NCBI GenBank assembly: GCA_017853785.1
Contig: JAFMIX010000007.1
Location: 1-20,342, forward strand
Reading direction: 5' to 3'
DNA: 20,342 nt
DNA from: Verrucomicrobiales bacterium
GTDB taxonomy: Bacteria; Verrucomicrobiota; Verrucomicrobiia; Limisphaerales; JAFMIX01
Shown: positions 1 through 9,800 of the stretch, in pieces
Numbering within the stretch: position 1 is the first letter of the stretch
How the letters are laid out: each line of letters starts with the position of its first letter
Position numbers and translations under genes: made by a program
Notes under the pieces: generated by a model
What the model was told of the DNA's origin: nothing
The model's input: the letters and a program-made list of their open reading frames with translations, nothing else
Database searches by the model: none

Positions 1-1168
<1,168 letters not shown>

Positions 1169-1247
1169 GTGTTTGTCCCGTCAAAGCAGCTTAACCGAGT
1201 GGCGGGTGAAATGAGAGCTAATTCGCGCGCACCAGCCCACCTCGCAA

Positions 1248-1285
1248 AACTTGGAACTTGAAACGCGCATCCCCAAACCTGAAAC
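1248..1285. repeat. Three near-identical 10-mers AAC(C/T)TG(G/A)AAC before gatC
   Basis: The words AACTTGGAAC (1248-1257), AACTTGAAAC (1255-1264, overlapping the first) and AACCTGAAAC (1276-1285) lie immediately upstream of the gatC start. They occupy the place where a ribosome binding site would be expected. Function is unknown; this may be a small decayed lineage-specific repeat. Confidence 0.4.
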
Positions 1286-1293
1286 TGCCCCTT

Positions 1294-1578
1294 ATGGCTG
1301 CAGATTTTGATGTCAAATACACGGCTCACCTGGCGCGGCTCGCGCTCACGCCCGACGAGGAAAAGAAGCTCGGCGCGCAACTCGGCCACATCATCGGCTA
1401 CGTCGAGAAGCTCAAGCAGGTGGACGTCACCGGCGTCGAGCCGACCGCGCAGGCCGTGCCGATGGTCAACGTCACCCGCGCCGATGAAGTCCGCACCTCG
1501 CTGCCGCATGAAGCCGCGTTGCGCAACGCTCCCAAGAAAGCTGGCGGGCTGTTTGTTGTTCCCAAAATCGTCGAGTAA
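1294..1578 (+). CDS. gatC: Asp-tRNA(Asn)/Glu-tRNA(Gln) amidotransferase subunit C
   Basis: Small subunit of the GatCAB amidotransferase, which converts Glu-tRNA(Gln) or Asp-tRNA(Asn) to the amidated form in the cytoplasm. GatC wraps around and stabilises the GatA-GatB interface. The 94-residue protein has the usual family length and the typical N-terminal helix (DVKYTAHLARLALTPDEEKKL, residues 6-26), the GVEPTAQAVP segment near residue 48, and the C-terminal FVVPKIVE. The ATG at 1294 is chosen because it gives the family N-terminus; an upstream in-frame TTG at 1258 would add 12 residues unlike GatC. No Shine-Dalgarno sequence is visible. gatA follows after 6 nt, so the two are co-transcribed. 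Confidence 0.95.
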   Translation: MAADFDVKYTAHLARLALTPDEEKKLGAQLGHIIGYVEKLKQVDVTGVEPTAQAVPMVNVTRADEVRTSLPHEAALRNAPKKAGGLFVVPKIVE

Positions 1579-1584
1579 CCTGCC

Positions 1585-3039
1585 ATGCTCAACCAACTCA
1601 CGATTTCCCAACTCGCCGCCAAGCTCGCCGCCCGCGAAGTTTCTGCCCGCGAAGCCACGCAAGCCTGCCTCGACCGCATCGCTGCCGTCGATGGCCGCGT
1701 CCACGCCTTCTTGAGCCACGATGCCGCCGATGCGCTGGTGCAGGCGGACGCAGCGGATAAAGCCCTTGCCGCTGGCGAGAAGAAGCCTTTGCTCGGCGTG
1801 CCTATCGCCATCAAAGACGTGCTCGCGGTCAAAAACCAACCGCTCAACTGCGCCTCCAAGATTCTCGGCAACTTCATCTCGCCCTACGACGCCACCGCGA
1901 TCGAGAAACTCAAGGCTGCCGGTGCGATTGTCTTCGGTCGGCTGAACATGGATGAGTTCGCGATGGGTAGTTCCACGGAAAACTCTGCGTTTGGCGTCAC
2001 CAAGAATCCCTGGGACTTGGCGCGCATTCCCGGCGGCTCTTCCGGCGGCTCGGCGGCGGCGGTGGCGGCGGATGAAGCCATCGCCACGCTGGGCACGGAC
2101 ACCGGCGGCTCAATCCGGCAGCCCGCCGCACTCTGCGGCTGCGTTGGTCTCAAGCCGACTTACGGCCGCATCTCCCGCTACGGCCTCGTCGCGTTCGCGA
2201 GTTCGCTGGATCAGATCGGGCCGTTCACCAAAGACGTGCGCGATGCCGCCACGATGCTCGGCGTGATGAGCGGCGTTGACCCGCGCGATTCCACCAGCGT
2301 GCCGCAGCCCGTGCCGGACTACACGAAGGCTTTGGACGGAAATATCAAAGGTCTCAAGCTTGGGCTGCCCAAGGAATACATGGTTGGCGGCCTCGACCCC
2401 GAAGTGAAAGCCGCCGTGGACGCCGCCGTGAAGCAGCTCGAAAAGCTCGGCGCGGAGATCGTGGAGATTTCCCTGCCGCACACCGAGCACGCTGTCGCGG
2501 TCTATTACATCATCGCCACCGCCGAGTGCTCGGCGAACCTCGCGCGCTTCGATGGCATCCGCTACGGCGCCCGCGTGGACGGCGCGGACCCCATCGAGCT
2601 TTACGCCCGGACGCGCGGCGCCGGCTTCGGGCCGGAAGTGAAGCGCCGCATCATTCTCGGCACTTACGTTTTGAGCAGCGGTTATTACGACGCGTATTAT
2701 CTGCGCGCCCAAAAAGTCCGCACCCTCATCCGCAACGATTTTCTTAAGGCCTACGAAAAAGTGGACGCCATCATCACCCCCACGACGCCGACCGCCGCGT
2801 TCAAGATCGGCGAGAAGAGCGACGACCCTTTGCAGATGTATCTCTCCGACATCTTCACCATCTCCTGCAACCTCGCGGGCATCCCCGGCTTGAGCCTGCC
2901 GTGCGGTTTCACCAAAAATCCCAAGCTGCCCATCGGCCTGCAGTTGCTCGGAAAACCTTTCGGCGAAGAAACCGTCCTCAAGCTCGCCCACGCCTACGAA
3001 CAGAGCACGCCGTGGCACAAAGAAAAAGCTCCGTTATGA
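1585..3039 (+). CDS. gatA: Asp-tRNA(Asn)/Glu-tRNA(Gln) amidotransferase subunit A (amidase)
   Basis: Glutaminase subunit of GatCAB. It hydrolyses glutamine and channels ammonia to GatB for transamidation of mischarged tRNA. The 484-residue protein is of normal length and has the amidase signature with the complete Ser-cisSer-Lys triad. Lys77 lies in GVPIAIKD, cis-Ser152 in PGGSSGGSAAA and nucleophile Ser176 in GTDTGGSIRQPAA; these sit two residues before the known S. aureus positions. It starts 6 nt after gatC, and its TGA overlaps the ATG of the SlyX-like gene (ATGA). gatB is not nearby, so the complex must be completed from another locus. The presence of GatCA implies that this organism makes Gln-tRNA and/or Asn-tRNA by the indirect route. 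Confidence 0.97.
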   Translation: MLNQLTISQLAAKLAAREVSAREATQACLDRIAAVDGRVHAFLSHDAADALVQADAADKALAAGEKKPLLGVPIAIKDVLAVKNQPLNCASKILGNFISPYDATAIEKLKAAGAIVFGRLNMDEFAMGSSTENSAFGVTKNPWDLARIPGGSSGGSAAAVAADEAIATLGTDTGGSIRQPAALCGCVGLKPTYGRISRYGLVAFASSLDQIGPFTKDVRDAATMLGVMSGVDPRDSTSVPQPVPDYTKALDGNIKGLKLGLPKEYMVGGLDPEVKAAVDAAVKQLEKLGAEIVEISLPHTEHAVAVYYIIATAECSANLARFDGIRYGARVDGADPIELYARTRGAGFGPEVKRRIILGTYVLSSGYYDAYYLRAQKVRTLIRNDFLKAYEKVDAIITPTTPTAAFKIGEKSDDPLQMYLSDIFTISCNLAGIPGLSLPCGFTKNPKLPIGLQLLGKPFGEETVLKLAHAYEQSTPWHKEKAPL

Positions 3040-3248
3040 GCGACGAAACGGCGCAACGGCTCGAGCGCCTTGAAGCGAACGTTGCGCACTTGGAGCATCA
3101 GGTGGAGCAGTTGAACGCCGTCATCATCGAACAGGGCAGGCTCGTGGACCGGCTCAAGAAGGAAGTACAGAAGCAATCCACGTTGTTGGAGACGCAGGAG
3201 TTGGACCGCATCAAGTCCAACAACCCCAAACCACCCCATTACCAGTGA
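3036..3248 (+). CDS. SlyX-family small coiled-coil protein
   Basis: A 70-residue acidic, helical protein. Residues 5-50 are heptad-like (RLERLEANVAHLEHQVEQLN, then VIIEQGRLVDRLKKEV), indicating a coiled coil. The protein ends in PKPPHYQ, and the PPHY tail is the hallmark of the SlyX family. The biochemical function of SlyX is unknown. The start codon overlaps the gatA stop (ATGA at 3036-3039), so translation is probably coupled to gatA. Length and tail fit SlyX well; the link to GatCA is positional only. Confidence 0.82.
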   Translation: MSDETAQRLERLEANVAHLEHQVEQLNAVIIEQGRLVDRLKKEVQKQSTLLETQELDRIKSNNPKPPHYQ

Positions 3249-3271
3249 TGCGACCACCGCCCAACAAACGC

Positions 3272-3299
3272 TTGACGTTTGCGGGGAAAGTTTCATAGT
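3272..3299 (+). promoter_or_regulatory. Candidate sigma-70-like promoter for the cold-shock gene
   Basis: TTGACG (3272-3277) and CATAGT (3294-3299) are separated by 16 nt in the gap after the SlyX-like gene. Transcription would begin near 3306 and give a leader of about 110 nt before the cold-shock ORF. Long leaders are usual for cspA-type genes. The -10 box is only a partial match. Confidence 0.4.
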
Positions 3300-3345
3300 C
3301 GCCACCGAAACAAATTGAGGGTATGTGGTTCACTTGAATCGAATC

Positions 3346-3376
3346 CAGACACCGGCTGAACGGTCAGCGGTGTCTG
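3346..3376 (+). promoter_or_regulatory. Strong RNA hairpin in the cold-shock gene leader
   Basis: CAGACACCG (3346-3354) pairs perfectly with CGGTGTCTG (3368-3376). Inside it, CTGA (3356-3359) pairs with TCAG (3364-3367) around the tetraloop ACGG, leaving one bulged G at 3355. A T-rich stretch (TTTGCGTTTT) follows. The element sits 43 nt before the ATG, leaving the ribosome binding site free. It could be a leader-stability element, a temperature-responsive structure or a weak attenuator. Confidence 0.7.
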
Positions 3377-3418
3377 TTTGCGTTTTCAGCCGCAGCCTCA
3401 AGCAACCCAGGAGCACCT

Positions 3419-3628
3419 ATGGCCAGTGGTAAGATAAAATGGTTCGATAACAAAAAGGGATTCGGCTTCATCCTGCAGGACACCGGACAGGATGTCTTCG
3501 TGCATCACACCGCGATCCAAGGCGCCGGCTTCAAGACTTTGAACGAAGGCGAGCCCGTCAGCTTTGAGGTCGTCGCCAGCGAGAAAGGGCCGAAAGCCGA
3601 AAACGTCCAGCGCGGCTCCTCCACCTGA
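3419..3628 (+). CDS. Cold-shock domain protein (CspA family)
   Basis: Small single-stranded RNA/DNA-binding chaperone made of one cold-shock OB-fold domain. The 69-residue protein has the diagnostic features: N-terminal GKIKWFDNKKGFGFI, containing RNP1 (KGFGFI, 13-18), and RNP2 (DVFVHHTAI, 25-33). It is of normal family length. The start is well supported by AGGAG at 3409-3413, five bases before the ATG, one of the few clear Shine-Dalgarno sites in this window. It appears monocistronic, with its own candidate promoter, a structured leader and a rho-independent terminator just downstream. Which csp paralogue it is cannot be decided. Confidence 0.96.
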   Translation: MASGKIKWFDNKKGFGFILQDTGQDVFVHHTAIQGAGFKTLNEGEPVSFEVVASEKGPKAENVQRGSST

Positions 3629-3648
3629 GCCCCCGACCAGCCCCAACG

Positions 3649-3684
3649 AAAAAGCCTCCGCTCTTTCCGGCGGGGGCTTTTTGG
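3649..3684 (+). terminator. Rho-independent terminator after the cold-shock gene
   Basis: AAAAAGCCTCCGC (3649-3661) pairs with GCGGGGGCTTTTT (3670-3682) with one T-G wobble and an 8-nt loop. The stem ends in a run of T. It lies 20 nt after the csp stop and 13 nt before hemW, so it separates the two units. The flanking A run could make it work on both strands. Confidence 0.85.
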
Positions 3685-3697
3685 TTTCTAATGCGGC

Positions 3698-4870
3698 ATG
3701 ACCGAAACCCGGCCGCCCGTCACGAGCCTCTACATCCACGTCCCGTTCTGCGCCGCCAAGTGCGAATACTGCGCCTTCTTCTCCGAAGCCGCGCAGGGCG
3801 ACCTCGTCAACCGCTACGTCGCCGCCCTCGGGCGCGAGCTGGAGATCGTCGCGCCGGAACTTAAGCCCAGGACGATTTTCTTCGGCGGCGGCACGCCCTC
3901 GCTGCTGAACCTCGCGCAGTGGAAAACCATCTTGCAGGCGATGGAACGCCTCAACCTCCTTGGCGCGGAAGAATTCACCATCGAGTCCAACCCCGCCACC
4001 GTCTCCGCCGACAAGTGCAAACTCCTCCGCGACTACGGCGTCAATCGTGTCTCCATGGGCGTGCAGTCGCTCGATGAAAACCTACTCGACCGCCTCGGGC
4101 GCGTCCACAGCCGCGAGATGGTTTTTAAGTCCTACGACACCCTCCGCGCCGCGGGCTTCGACAACCTCAACCTCGACCTCATGTTCGCCATCCCCACGCA
4201 GACCATGGACATCTGGCGCGCGACGCTCCGCGAAGCCATCTCCATGCAGAGCGAACATCTTTCCAGCTACGAAGTCATCTACGAGGACGACACCCCGCTC
4301 TTCCATCAGCTCCAGGCCGGCGAATTCGCCGTGGACGAGGAACTCGCCTGCGCGATGTATGACGAACTGCTCGCCACTTCCACTGCCGCCGGCTTCCATC
4401 AATACGAGATTGCAAACTATGCCCGCGATAATTCCGCATTCCGCCCTCCGCCCTCCGCAATCCCCTCCCGCGCCTGCCAACACAACCTGAATTACTGGCG
4501 CGGCGGCCAGTTCCACGGCCTCGGGCCGAGCGCCACCGGCTACGTCGCCGGTGTGCGGACCAAGAACTGGAGCAACACCCAGCTCTACTGCGAGCAACTG
4601 GAGAAAGGCAAGCGCGCCATCGAATCGCGCGAAGAACTATCACCGCTCCGGCGCGCGGGTGAAACCGCAGCGTTCGGCTTGCGGATGAATGCCGGGTGGA
4701 ACTTCGCGGAATTCCAGCAGACCACCGGCTTTGACCTGCGCAGTGGATGGGCGGCAGCGATCGGCGAACTCACGGCCAAAGGCTGGGGCGAACTCACGGC
4801 GGAAAACTTCCGCCTTTCCCCGCGCGGCCTGCGCTTCGCCGACGCGGCGGCGGAGCTGTTTTTACGCTGA
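3698..4870 (+). CDS. hemW: HemW-like radical SAM protein (heme chaperone, formerly 'oxygen-independent coproporphyrinogen III oxidase-like')
   Basis: Radical SAM protein of the HemW branch, thought to carry heme to target proteins rather than act as coproporphyrinogen dehydrogenase. The 390-residue protein has the CxxxCxxC cluster motif (Cys18, Cys22, Cys25 in PFCAAKCEYCAF). The residue two after the third Cys is Phe, as in HemW, where true HemN has a fourth Cys. FFGGGTPS (about 67-74), the ESNP segment, SMGVQSL and HNLNYWRGGQFHGLGPSATGY all fit the family. Odd feature: between YAR and CQHNLNYW (about residues 248-260) there is an extra Pro/Ser-rich stretch, RPPPSAIPS, encoded by a repetitive insertion at about 4431-4471. 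The frame is kept, so the gene is probably functional. It ends exactly one base before the stop of the convergent cyclase gene. Confidence 0.92.
   Translation: MTETRPPVTSLYIHVPFCAAKCEYCAFFSEAAQGDLVNRYVAALGRELEIVAPELKPRTIFFGGGTPSLLNLAQWKTILQAMERLNLLGAEEFTIESNPATVSADKCKLLRDYGVNRVSMGVQSLDENLLDRLGRVHSREMVFKSYDTLRAAGFDNLNLDLMFAIPTQTMDIWRATLREAISMQSEHLSSYEVIYEDDTPLFHQLQAGEFAVDEELACAMYDELLATSTAAGFHQYEIANYARDNSAFRPPPSAIPSRACQHNLNYWRGGQFHGLGPSATGYVAGVRTKNWSNTQLYCEQLEKGKRAIESREELSPLRRAGETAAFGLRMNAGWNFAEFQQTTGFDLRSGWAAAIGELTAKGWGELTAENFRLSPRGLRFADAAAELFLR
4431..4471. repeat. Low-complexity (attccgc/cctccgc) insertion inside hemW
   Basis: The stretch reads as imperfect 7-mer units (attccgc, attccgc, cctccgc, cctccgc and similar). 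It is pyrimidine-rich on this strand, unlike the surrounding codons. It encodes NSAFRPPPSAIPSR in frame at a point where most HemW proteins have only a few residues between the FAR and RHNLNYW motifs (family knowledge from memory). Confidence 0.55.
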
Positions 4871-6889
4871 CTACTTCTCCTTCAACTCCACCTCACCCGA
4901 CCAGTCGGCTGGCAGCGGCTGGTCGCGTAGCTCGGCAAGGTGCTTGAGGTAGAACTTCGCTGGGCCATCGCTCGGCGCAAGCTCCAGCACGCGGCGGAAC
5001 GCGGCTTCGGCTTCGGCGATTTTCTTTTCGCGAAACAACGCGAGCGCGGCGGCGAACGCCTTGTGCGCGGCGCGGAAGGCTTCGGCCTGGTCCAGCTTGC
5101 CGGCGAGTTCGTGCACAGCCACGGTGCGCTCGAAGCCTTTCAACCGGAAATCGCCGAGGAAGCGCGTGAGCAGTTTGCCGCCGATCTCCGCGTGCGTGTC
5201 GCCGGTGATGAGCACCTCCGTGCCGAGATATTTGTTCAGGCCTTCCATGCGCGAGGCGAGGTTGATGTTCTCGCCGAGCGCGGTGTAATCCACGCGCGTG
5301 GTGCTGCCGAAGTTGCCCACGTTCGCCACGCCCGTGTGCAGGCCGATACGCGTGATGAGCTGCTGGCCGTTCATGAATTGCGGCGGCTGGTCGCGGAAGC
5401 GCAACGCCGCCTCGCACGCGCGCACGGCGTGGTCGGACTGCGGCTCGGGCGCGTTCCAGAACGCGAAAATGGCGTCGCCGATGTATTTCACGATCGTGCC
5501 GTCGGTGTGGTGGATGCAGTCGGAGACGGCGCTTTGGAAATAACTGTTCATGTGCTTGGCCAGCTCGTCTGAATCCATGCCCTCCGAAATGGTGGTGAAC
5601 CCGGCGATGTCGCTGAACAGGATGGTGAGCGTCTCCTTTTTCGCGCCGGGCTGGAGCAAGTCCTTGTTCGCGGCAAATTTTTTCACGAGCTTCGGCGAGA
5701 GATACATTTCGAGCGATTTCTCGAAGAGCTTGTTTTGGACGTAGAGCTGGACGGAGTTGAACACCACCGCCCACGCCAGCGCGGCGAAGATTTGCACCAG
5801 CACGAGCAGCCACGGAAACCACACGAGCCAGTGCGCGAACGAAACGTAAGCCAACACGCTCACTGCCAGCGCCGCGAGCACGGCGATGCCCGTGGCCATG
5901 ATAGGCCGGAATCGCACCAAGCCAAACCCGGCCAACGCGCCCGCGAGGACGAGCGCGGCGAGCTCCGCCCATTTCGGCAGCCGGTGCAACCAATCGCCGC
6001 GCGTGAGATTCAGGAACTGCATCGCGTGGATCTCCGCGCCGGGCATGAAGCTCACCTGCTTCGTCCAGCGCGAGTGCGGTGTGGGAAATTCATCCTTGCG
6101 CTGCCCGCCGAATTTGGTGAGCAGCCGCGCGCCGACGAACACGACCTTGTTGCTGAAATAACCGGGCGGGAGCGCGGCGGGGTGATTCGTCAACACCGCC
6201 CGGTAGAAGCTCACGTTCGGCAGGGTTGCCGCCGGACCGTAGAAATTCCGCCAGCGTTCGCGGTCGCTGTTCGCCGGGTTCTTCGTCACTTCCGCGCCGA
6301 CGAGCCGGGCCATCACCCAGCTTTCGCCGGCGACGGGGTCGTCGGGCGAACTGGGGATGTGCTGCCGCATCACGAGGTCGTCATCGGGATTCACTTCCGC
6401 CGAACCCAAATCGGCAGCGACGTCGCTGAACAGCGGCTGCGGCGGCGTGAATTGTTTCGCCAGCGCGCCGTCCACGCCATACGCCGCCGGCACGCAATCC
6501 ACCGCCAGCACGACCTTGCCGCTGGTCTTGATGGCGCGGGCCAGATCGGCATCAGCTGCGGCGCTCGGGCCGGCGTCGCTGAAGACGATGTCGAACAGCA
6601 CGGCACGCGCTCCCTCAGCGGTGAGGCGGTCAATGAGCTGGGCGTGCAGCGCGCGATCCCACGGCGCGTTGTAAGGCTGGTTCAGTTCCTTGTGCGAATC
6701 GTCGTCGAGATAGACCATCACCACGTCCTGCGGCTGGACGATGGGTTTGAGGGCGAACGGCAGGTCGTAGCTCAAATGCACGAGGCCGAGGCCGAACTTG
6801 AACAACAAAAAAGCCAACCCAACGCCGACCGCGAGCACCGCGCCGATGCCACCGCCGCGCCACAGGGGATTTTGCGCGCCTTGGCCCAT
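4871..6889 (-). CDS. CHASE2-domain membrane adenylate cyclase (class III) with C-terminal TPR
   Basis: Makes a cyclic nucleotide, most likely cAMP, in response to an extracytoplasmic signal. The 672 residues show, in order: a first membrane helix (about 14-34), an extracytoplasmic CHASE2 sensor (about 45-300, with VVMVYLDDDSHKELN and FDIVFSD), three membrane helices (about 307-378), and a class III cyclase domain (about 420-595). A helical TPR-like tail (about 600-655) follows. Catalytic residues are intact: metal-binding Asp427 (FSDIAGFT) and Asp472 (GDAIFAFW), adenine-selecting Lys468 and Thr536, and transition-state Asn543 and Arg547 (NLASR). The Lys/Thr pair supports ATP over GTP. The ATG at 6889 lies 4 nt after the stop of the FecR-TPR-barrel gene, indicating one operon. 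Its stop directly abuts the hemW stop, so no intergenic terminator fits there. Confidence 0.93.
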   Translation of the reverse strand: MGQGAQNPLWRGGGIGAVLAVGVGLAFLLFKFGLGLVHLSYDLPFALKPIVQPQDVVMVYLDDDSHKELNQPYNAPWDRALHAQLIDRLTAEGARAVLFDIVFSDAGPSAAADADLARAIKTSGKVVLAVDCVPAAYGVDGALAKQFTPPQPLFSDVAADLGSAEVNPDDDLVMRQHIPSSPDDPVAGESWVMARLVGAEVTKNPANSDRERWRNFYGPAATLPNVSFYRAVLTNHPAALPPGYFSNKVVFVGARLLTKFGGQRKDEFPTPHSRWTKQVSFMPGAEIHAMQFLNLTRGDWLHRLPKWAELAALVLAGALAGFGLVRFRPIMATGIAVLAALAVSVLAYVSFAHWLVWFPWLLVLVQIFAALAWAVVFNSVQLYVQNKLFEKSLEMYLSPKLVKKFAANKDLLQPGAKKETLTILFSDIAGFTTISEGMDSDELAKHMNSYFQSAVSDCIHHTDGTIVKYIGDAIFAFWNAPEPQSDHAVRACEAALRFRDQPPQFMNGQQLITRIGLHTGVANVGNFGSTTRVDYTALGENINLASRMEGLNKYLGTEVLITGDTHAEIGGKLLTRFLGDFRLKGFERTVAVHELAGKLDQAEAFRAAHKAFAAALALFREKKIAEAEAAFRRVLELAPSDGPAKFYLKHLAELRDQPLPADWSGEVELKEK

Positions 6890-6893
6890 CGCG

Positions 6894-9800
6894 TCAGAAA
6901 TTGAATTTGAACCGCGCCATGAACTCGCGGCCGCGCGGCTGGGCGTAGGTGAGGTTCACCGGGTTCAACTGGTAATCCTGGTCGCCCACGTTCAGCAGGC
7001 CGAGCTGCAGTTCCGCGCGGCGCTGCCAGAACCGCCAGCCGGCATACAGGTTAAACTGCCAGAAGTCCGCGTCCGCCAGCGCGGCGTCGCCGGCGCGGTT
7101 CGATTGGTGCGTCCAGACGGATTCGGCGCGGGCGAAGAAGCCGCGCGGATGATTGTAATTCGCCCCGAGCGTGAGCTGTTGAAGCACGGCCTCGGAATTT
7201 TGGTTCGCGCTGCTGATGAACGCCACGGTGGACGGCACGTCCACGAACCGACCGCGCAGTTCCGCGGCGCTGATGGCGTAGCGCGCACCGAACGACCAGT
7301 CGCGCCCGACGAGCTGGTTGAGCGTGACGGCGAGCGTGCGTTCGCGGAAATCCAGCGACTGCCGCGTGCCGGACGGCGAATCCGCCACGGGGAAGAAGGC
7401 GTTCGTCACGATGCCCACGGTGCGCATGGCGTCGGACGTGAGCAAATCCACGCCGATGCCGACGTAGGTGCGCGTGGCTTTGAACTCGTGATCCAGCGCG
7501 AGCGACCAAGTCTCGAAACTCGTTCCCGGCACGAGACCGGCCACGGCTTCGGGCGCGAGGCTGCGGAAGGCTTGGTTGAATCCGGCGACTTGCACCGGCT
7601 CGATGCGCACGCTGTTGTCGAAGAACACGCCGCCCAGCGACCGCGTCCACGCGCCGCGCAGATGCGTCGTCGGCAGCGGCGTCCAGATGAAGCCGAGCTT
7701 CGGCGAGACCTGCGAGCGCGAGGTGAGCGTGGGGTCAATCGGCGCGAGGTCCACGTTGCGCGGGTATTCGAGCCAGTCGTAGGTGACGCCGCCGACGAGC
7801 AGGAGCGGGTCGAGGATTTGCCACTGGTCGTAGAGGTAGCCGCTGGCGCGTTGCAGCCGCGCGCTGATGTCCTGCGCGCTGACGAGCGTGGGGAAGTTGA
7901 AGGGATTGTCCACCTGCGCGGTCATATCCACATCGCCGTGCTGATAGCGCGCGCCGGCGATGAACGTGTGGTCGCGCCACGTCTGGATTTGCTGCAACTC
8001 GGCGGTGTAGGCGGCGAAGTCGCGGCGGTTGGTCACGGCGAAATTCTGCGCGACGAACGAACGCGGCGTGCGGGTGAACGTGCCGTAGCGGTAGAAATTT
8101 ATCCGTGCGTTTGGGTCGGAGAAAGTGAGCGTGTCGTCCAGCCGCGACAGCAGCAGCAGCGTGTGCGAACCGGGATTCCATTCGTGATGCCAGCCGACGT
8201 AGAGATTGGGCCGCTGCTTTTCCGTGACGCGCAAGGTGGGGCTGGCGCTGGCGGCGGAGTAATATTCCTGCACGTCGCCGGACTCGGCGTCGTAGAGCTG
8301 CGCCTGCACGAACACGCTGTCCTCGGGCGTGAGTTGCTGCTTGAGCTTCACGGTGAGATTGAATTGGCGCACGTCGTTGTTCGGGCGCGTGCCGGGGTCG
8401 GAATAATGCTCCACATCCACGGCGAAGCTGGTGTTGCGCGCGGTGCCGAAGACGGAGGCTTGTTCCGACCACGAGCCGCGGCTGCGATATTCGGTGACGG
8501 AACTCACGCCGAGCCGATCGCGTTCGAAGAGCTTGGAATATTCCTGCTGCGAAACGTGCGCCGAGAGATTCCCCGCGCCGACGGGCGCGAGCAGGTTCGC
8601 CAGCAGCAGCTCGCTCAACCACGGCGTCTCGTAACGCAGATTGATCTGCTTCGGGTCGCGCAGCGCGTCGTAGCTGTTCGCGAGGAACTGGTGCGCGGAG
8701 AAATTGCCGTAGTCCGCGCTCACGGCGCGGGCGGCTTCGCGCACGCTCAAGTCGGTCATGCCGGCATCGCGATAAACGCCGGCGAGGTTCGCGCTGCGGA
8801 CGGCGCGGTCCTGGTCGAGCAGCAGGCGCGAGCGGAAGACTTTCCGGTTGTCGTTCAACTCCTGCGATTTTTCGAGGTCGGCGACGGCGTCGTTGATTCG
8901 GTTTTCCTGCTGCGCGAGGAGCGCGGAGTAGAGCCACGACGTCGGGTCGTTGGGATCGAATTTCTGCGCGAGGGCAAGCTCGGCGGCGGCGCGCGTGATG
9001 TCGCCGGAATTGGCGAAAGCTTTGCCGAGATAACTGCGCAGCACGGAGCGATTCGGCTCGAGCGTGGCGGCGACCTGCAAATCGGCCACGCCGCCGGTAG
9101 CATCGCCGCGCTTGATGCGGCAAAGGCCGCGTCCGAGCCAGGCGTTGCCGAGCGCGGGGTCGAGGGCGACGGCAGAGTCGAACTGCGCGAGTGCGGCGGG
9201 AATTTTGTTCTGCGCGGCGAGGAGGAAGCCTTTGAGCGCGACGGCTTGGGCGTTGTGCGGGGAGAGTTGCAGGGACTTTTCCAGCGCGGCGAGCGCGGCG
9301 GCGGTGTGGCCGAAGCTGAATTCCAGTTCGGCGACGCGGGCATGGGCGAAGCCGAAGTTCGGCGACTTGGCGGCGGCAGCGCGCGCGGCGGCGAGGGCTT
9401 CAGTGAGCTTGGATTGGGATTGCAGCCAGTAGGATTTGGCGAGGCATTGTGAAGCGGTTTCCGGCGGCGCGAGGACGGCGGGCTGGTTCTTCACGGCCGC
9501 GATGAGTTCGCGGAGGGCATCGGCTGGCGGCGAAGGCGGCAAGGCTTGCGCGGCGCCGAGTTGGCCGACGGCGAGGGCGAGCGCCGCGCGGTAGATTTTT
9601 CCGGCATCGGAAGTCAACGCCAGGCCCTCGGGATAATTCGCCAACGCGGCCAACAGGTCGCCAGCGCGATAGGCGGCGAGCGATTCGGCGAGTTGAGATT
9701 TTTCGGCGCCGGAAAAAATCAGTTCATCCATGTCCACGACGGCGGGGTAGTAGAGCGCCCATTGGATGATGTTGATGGTTTCGATGACGGCGGTCTTGGT

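Noticed and set aside
4434..4461. CRISPR-like or tandem repeat array
   Set aside because: Units are only about 7 nt, imperfect and without spacers, and lie inside the hemW coding frame; treated as a low-complexity insertion instead.
5735..6904. 389-codon plus-strand open frame
   Set aside because: Antisense to the CHASE2 cyclase; composition is His/Arg/Glu-rich with no family features.
6798..9452. 884-codon open frame on the plus strand
   Set aside because: It lies antisense to the FecR-TPR-barrel gene, its protein is low-complexity (Arg, Glu, Gly, Val rich) with no domain, and such frames arise from strong third-position GC bias.
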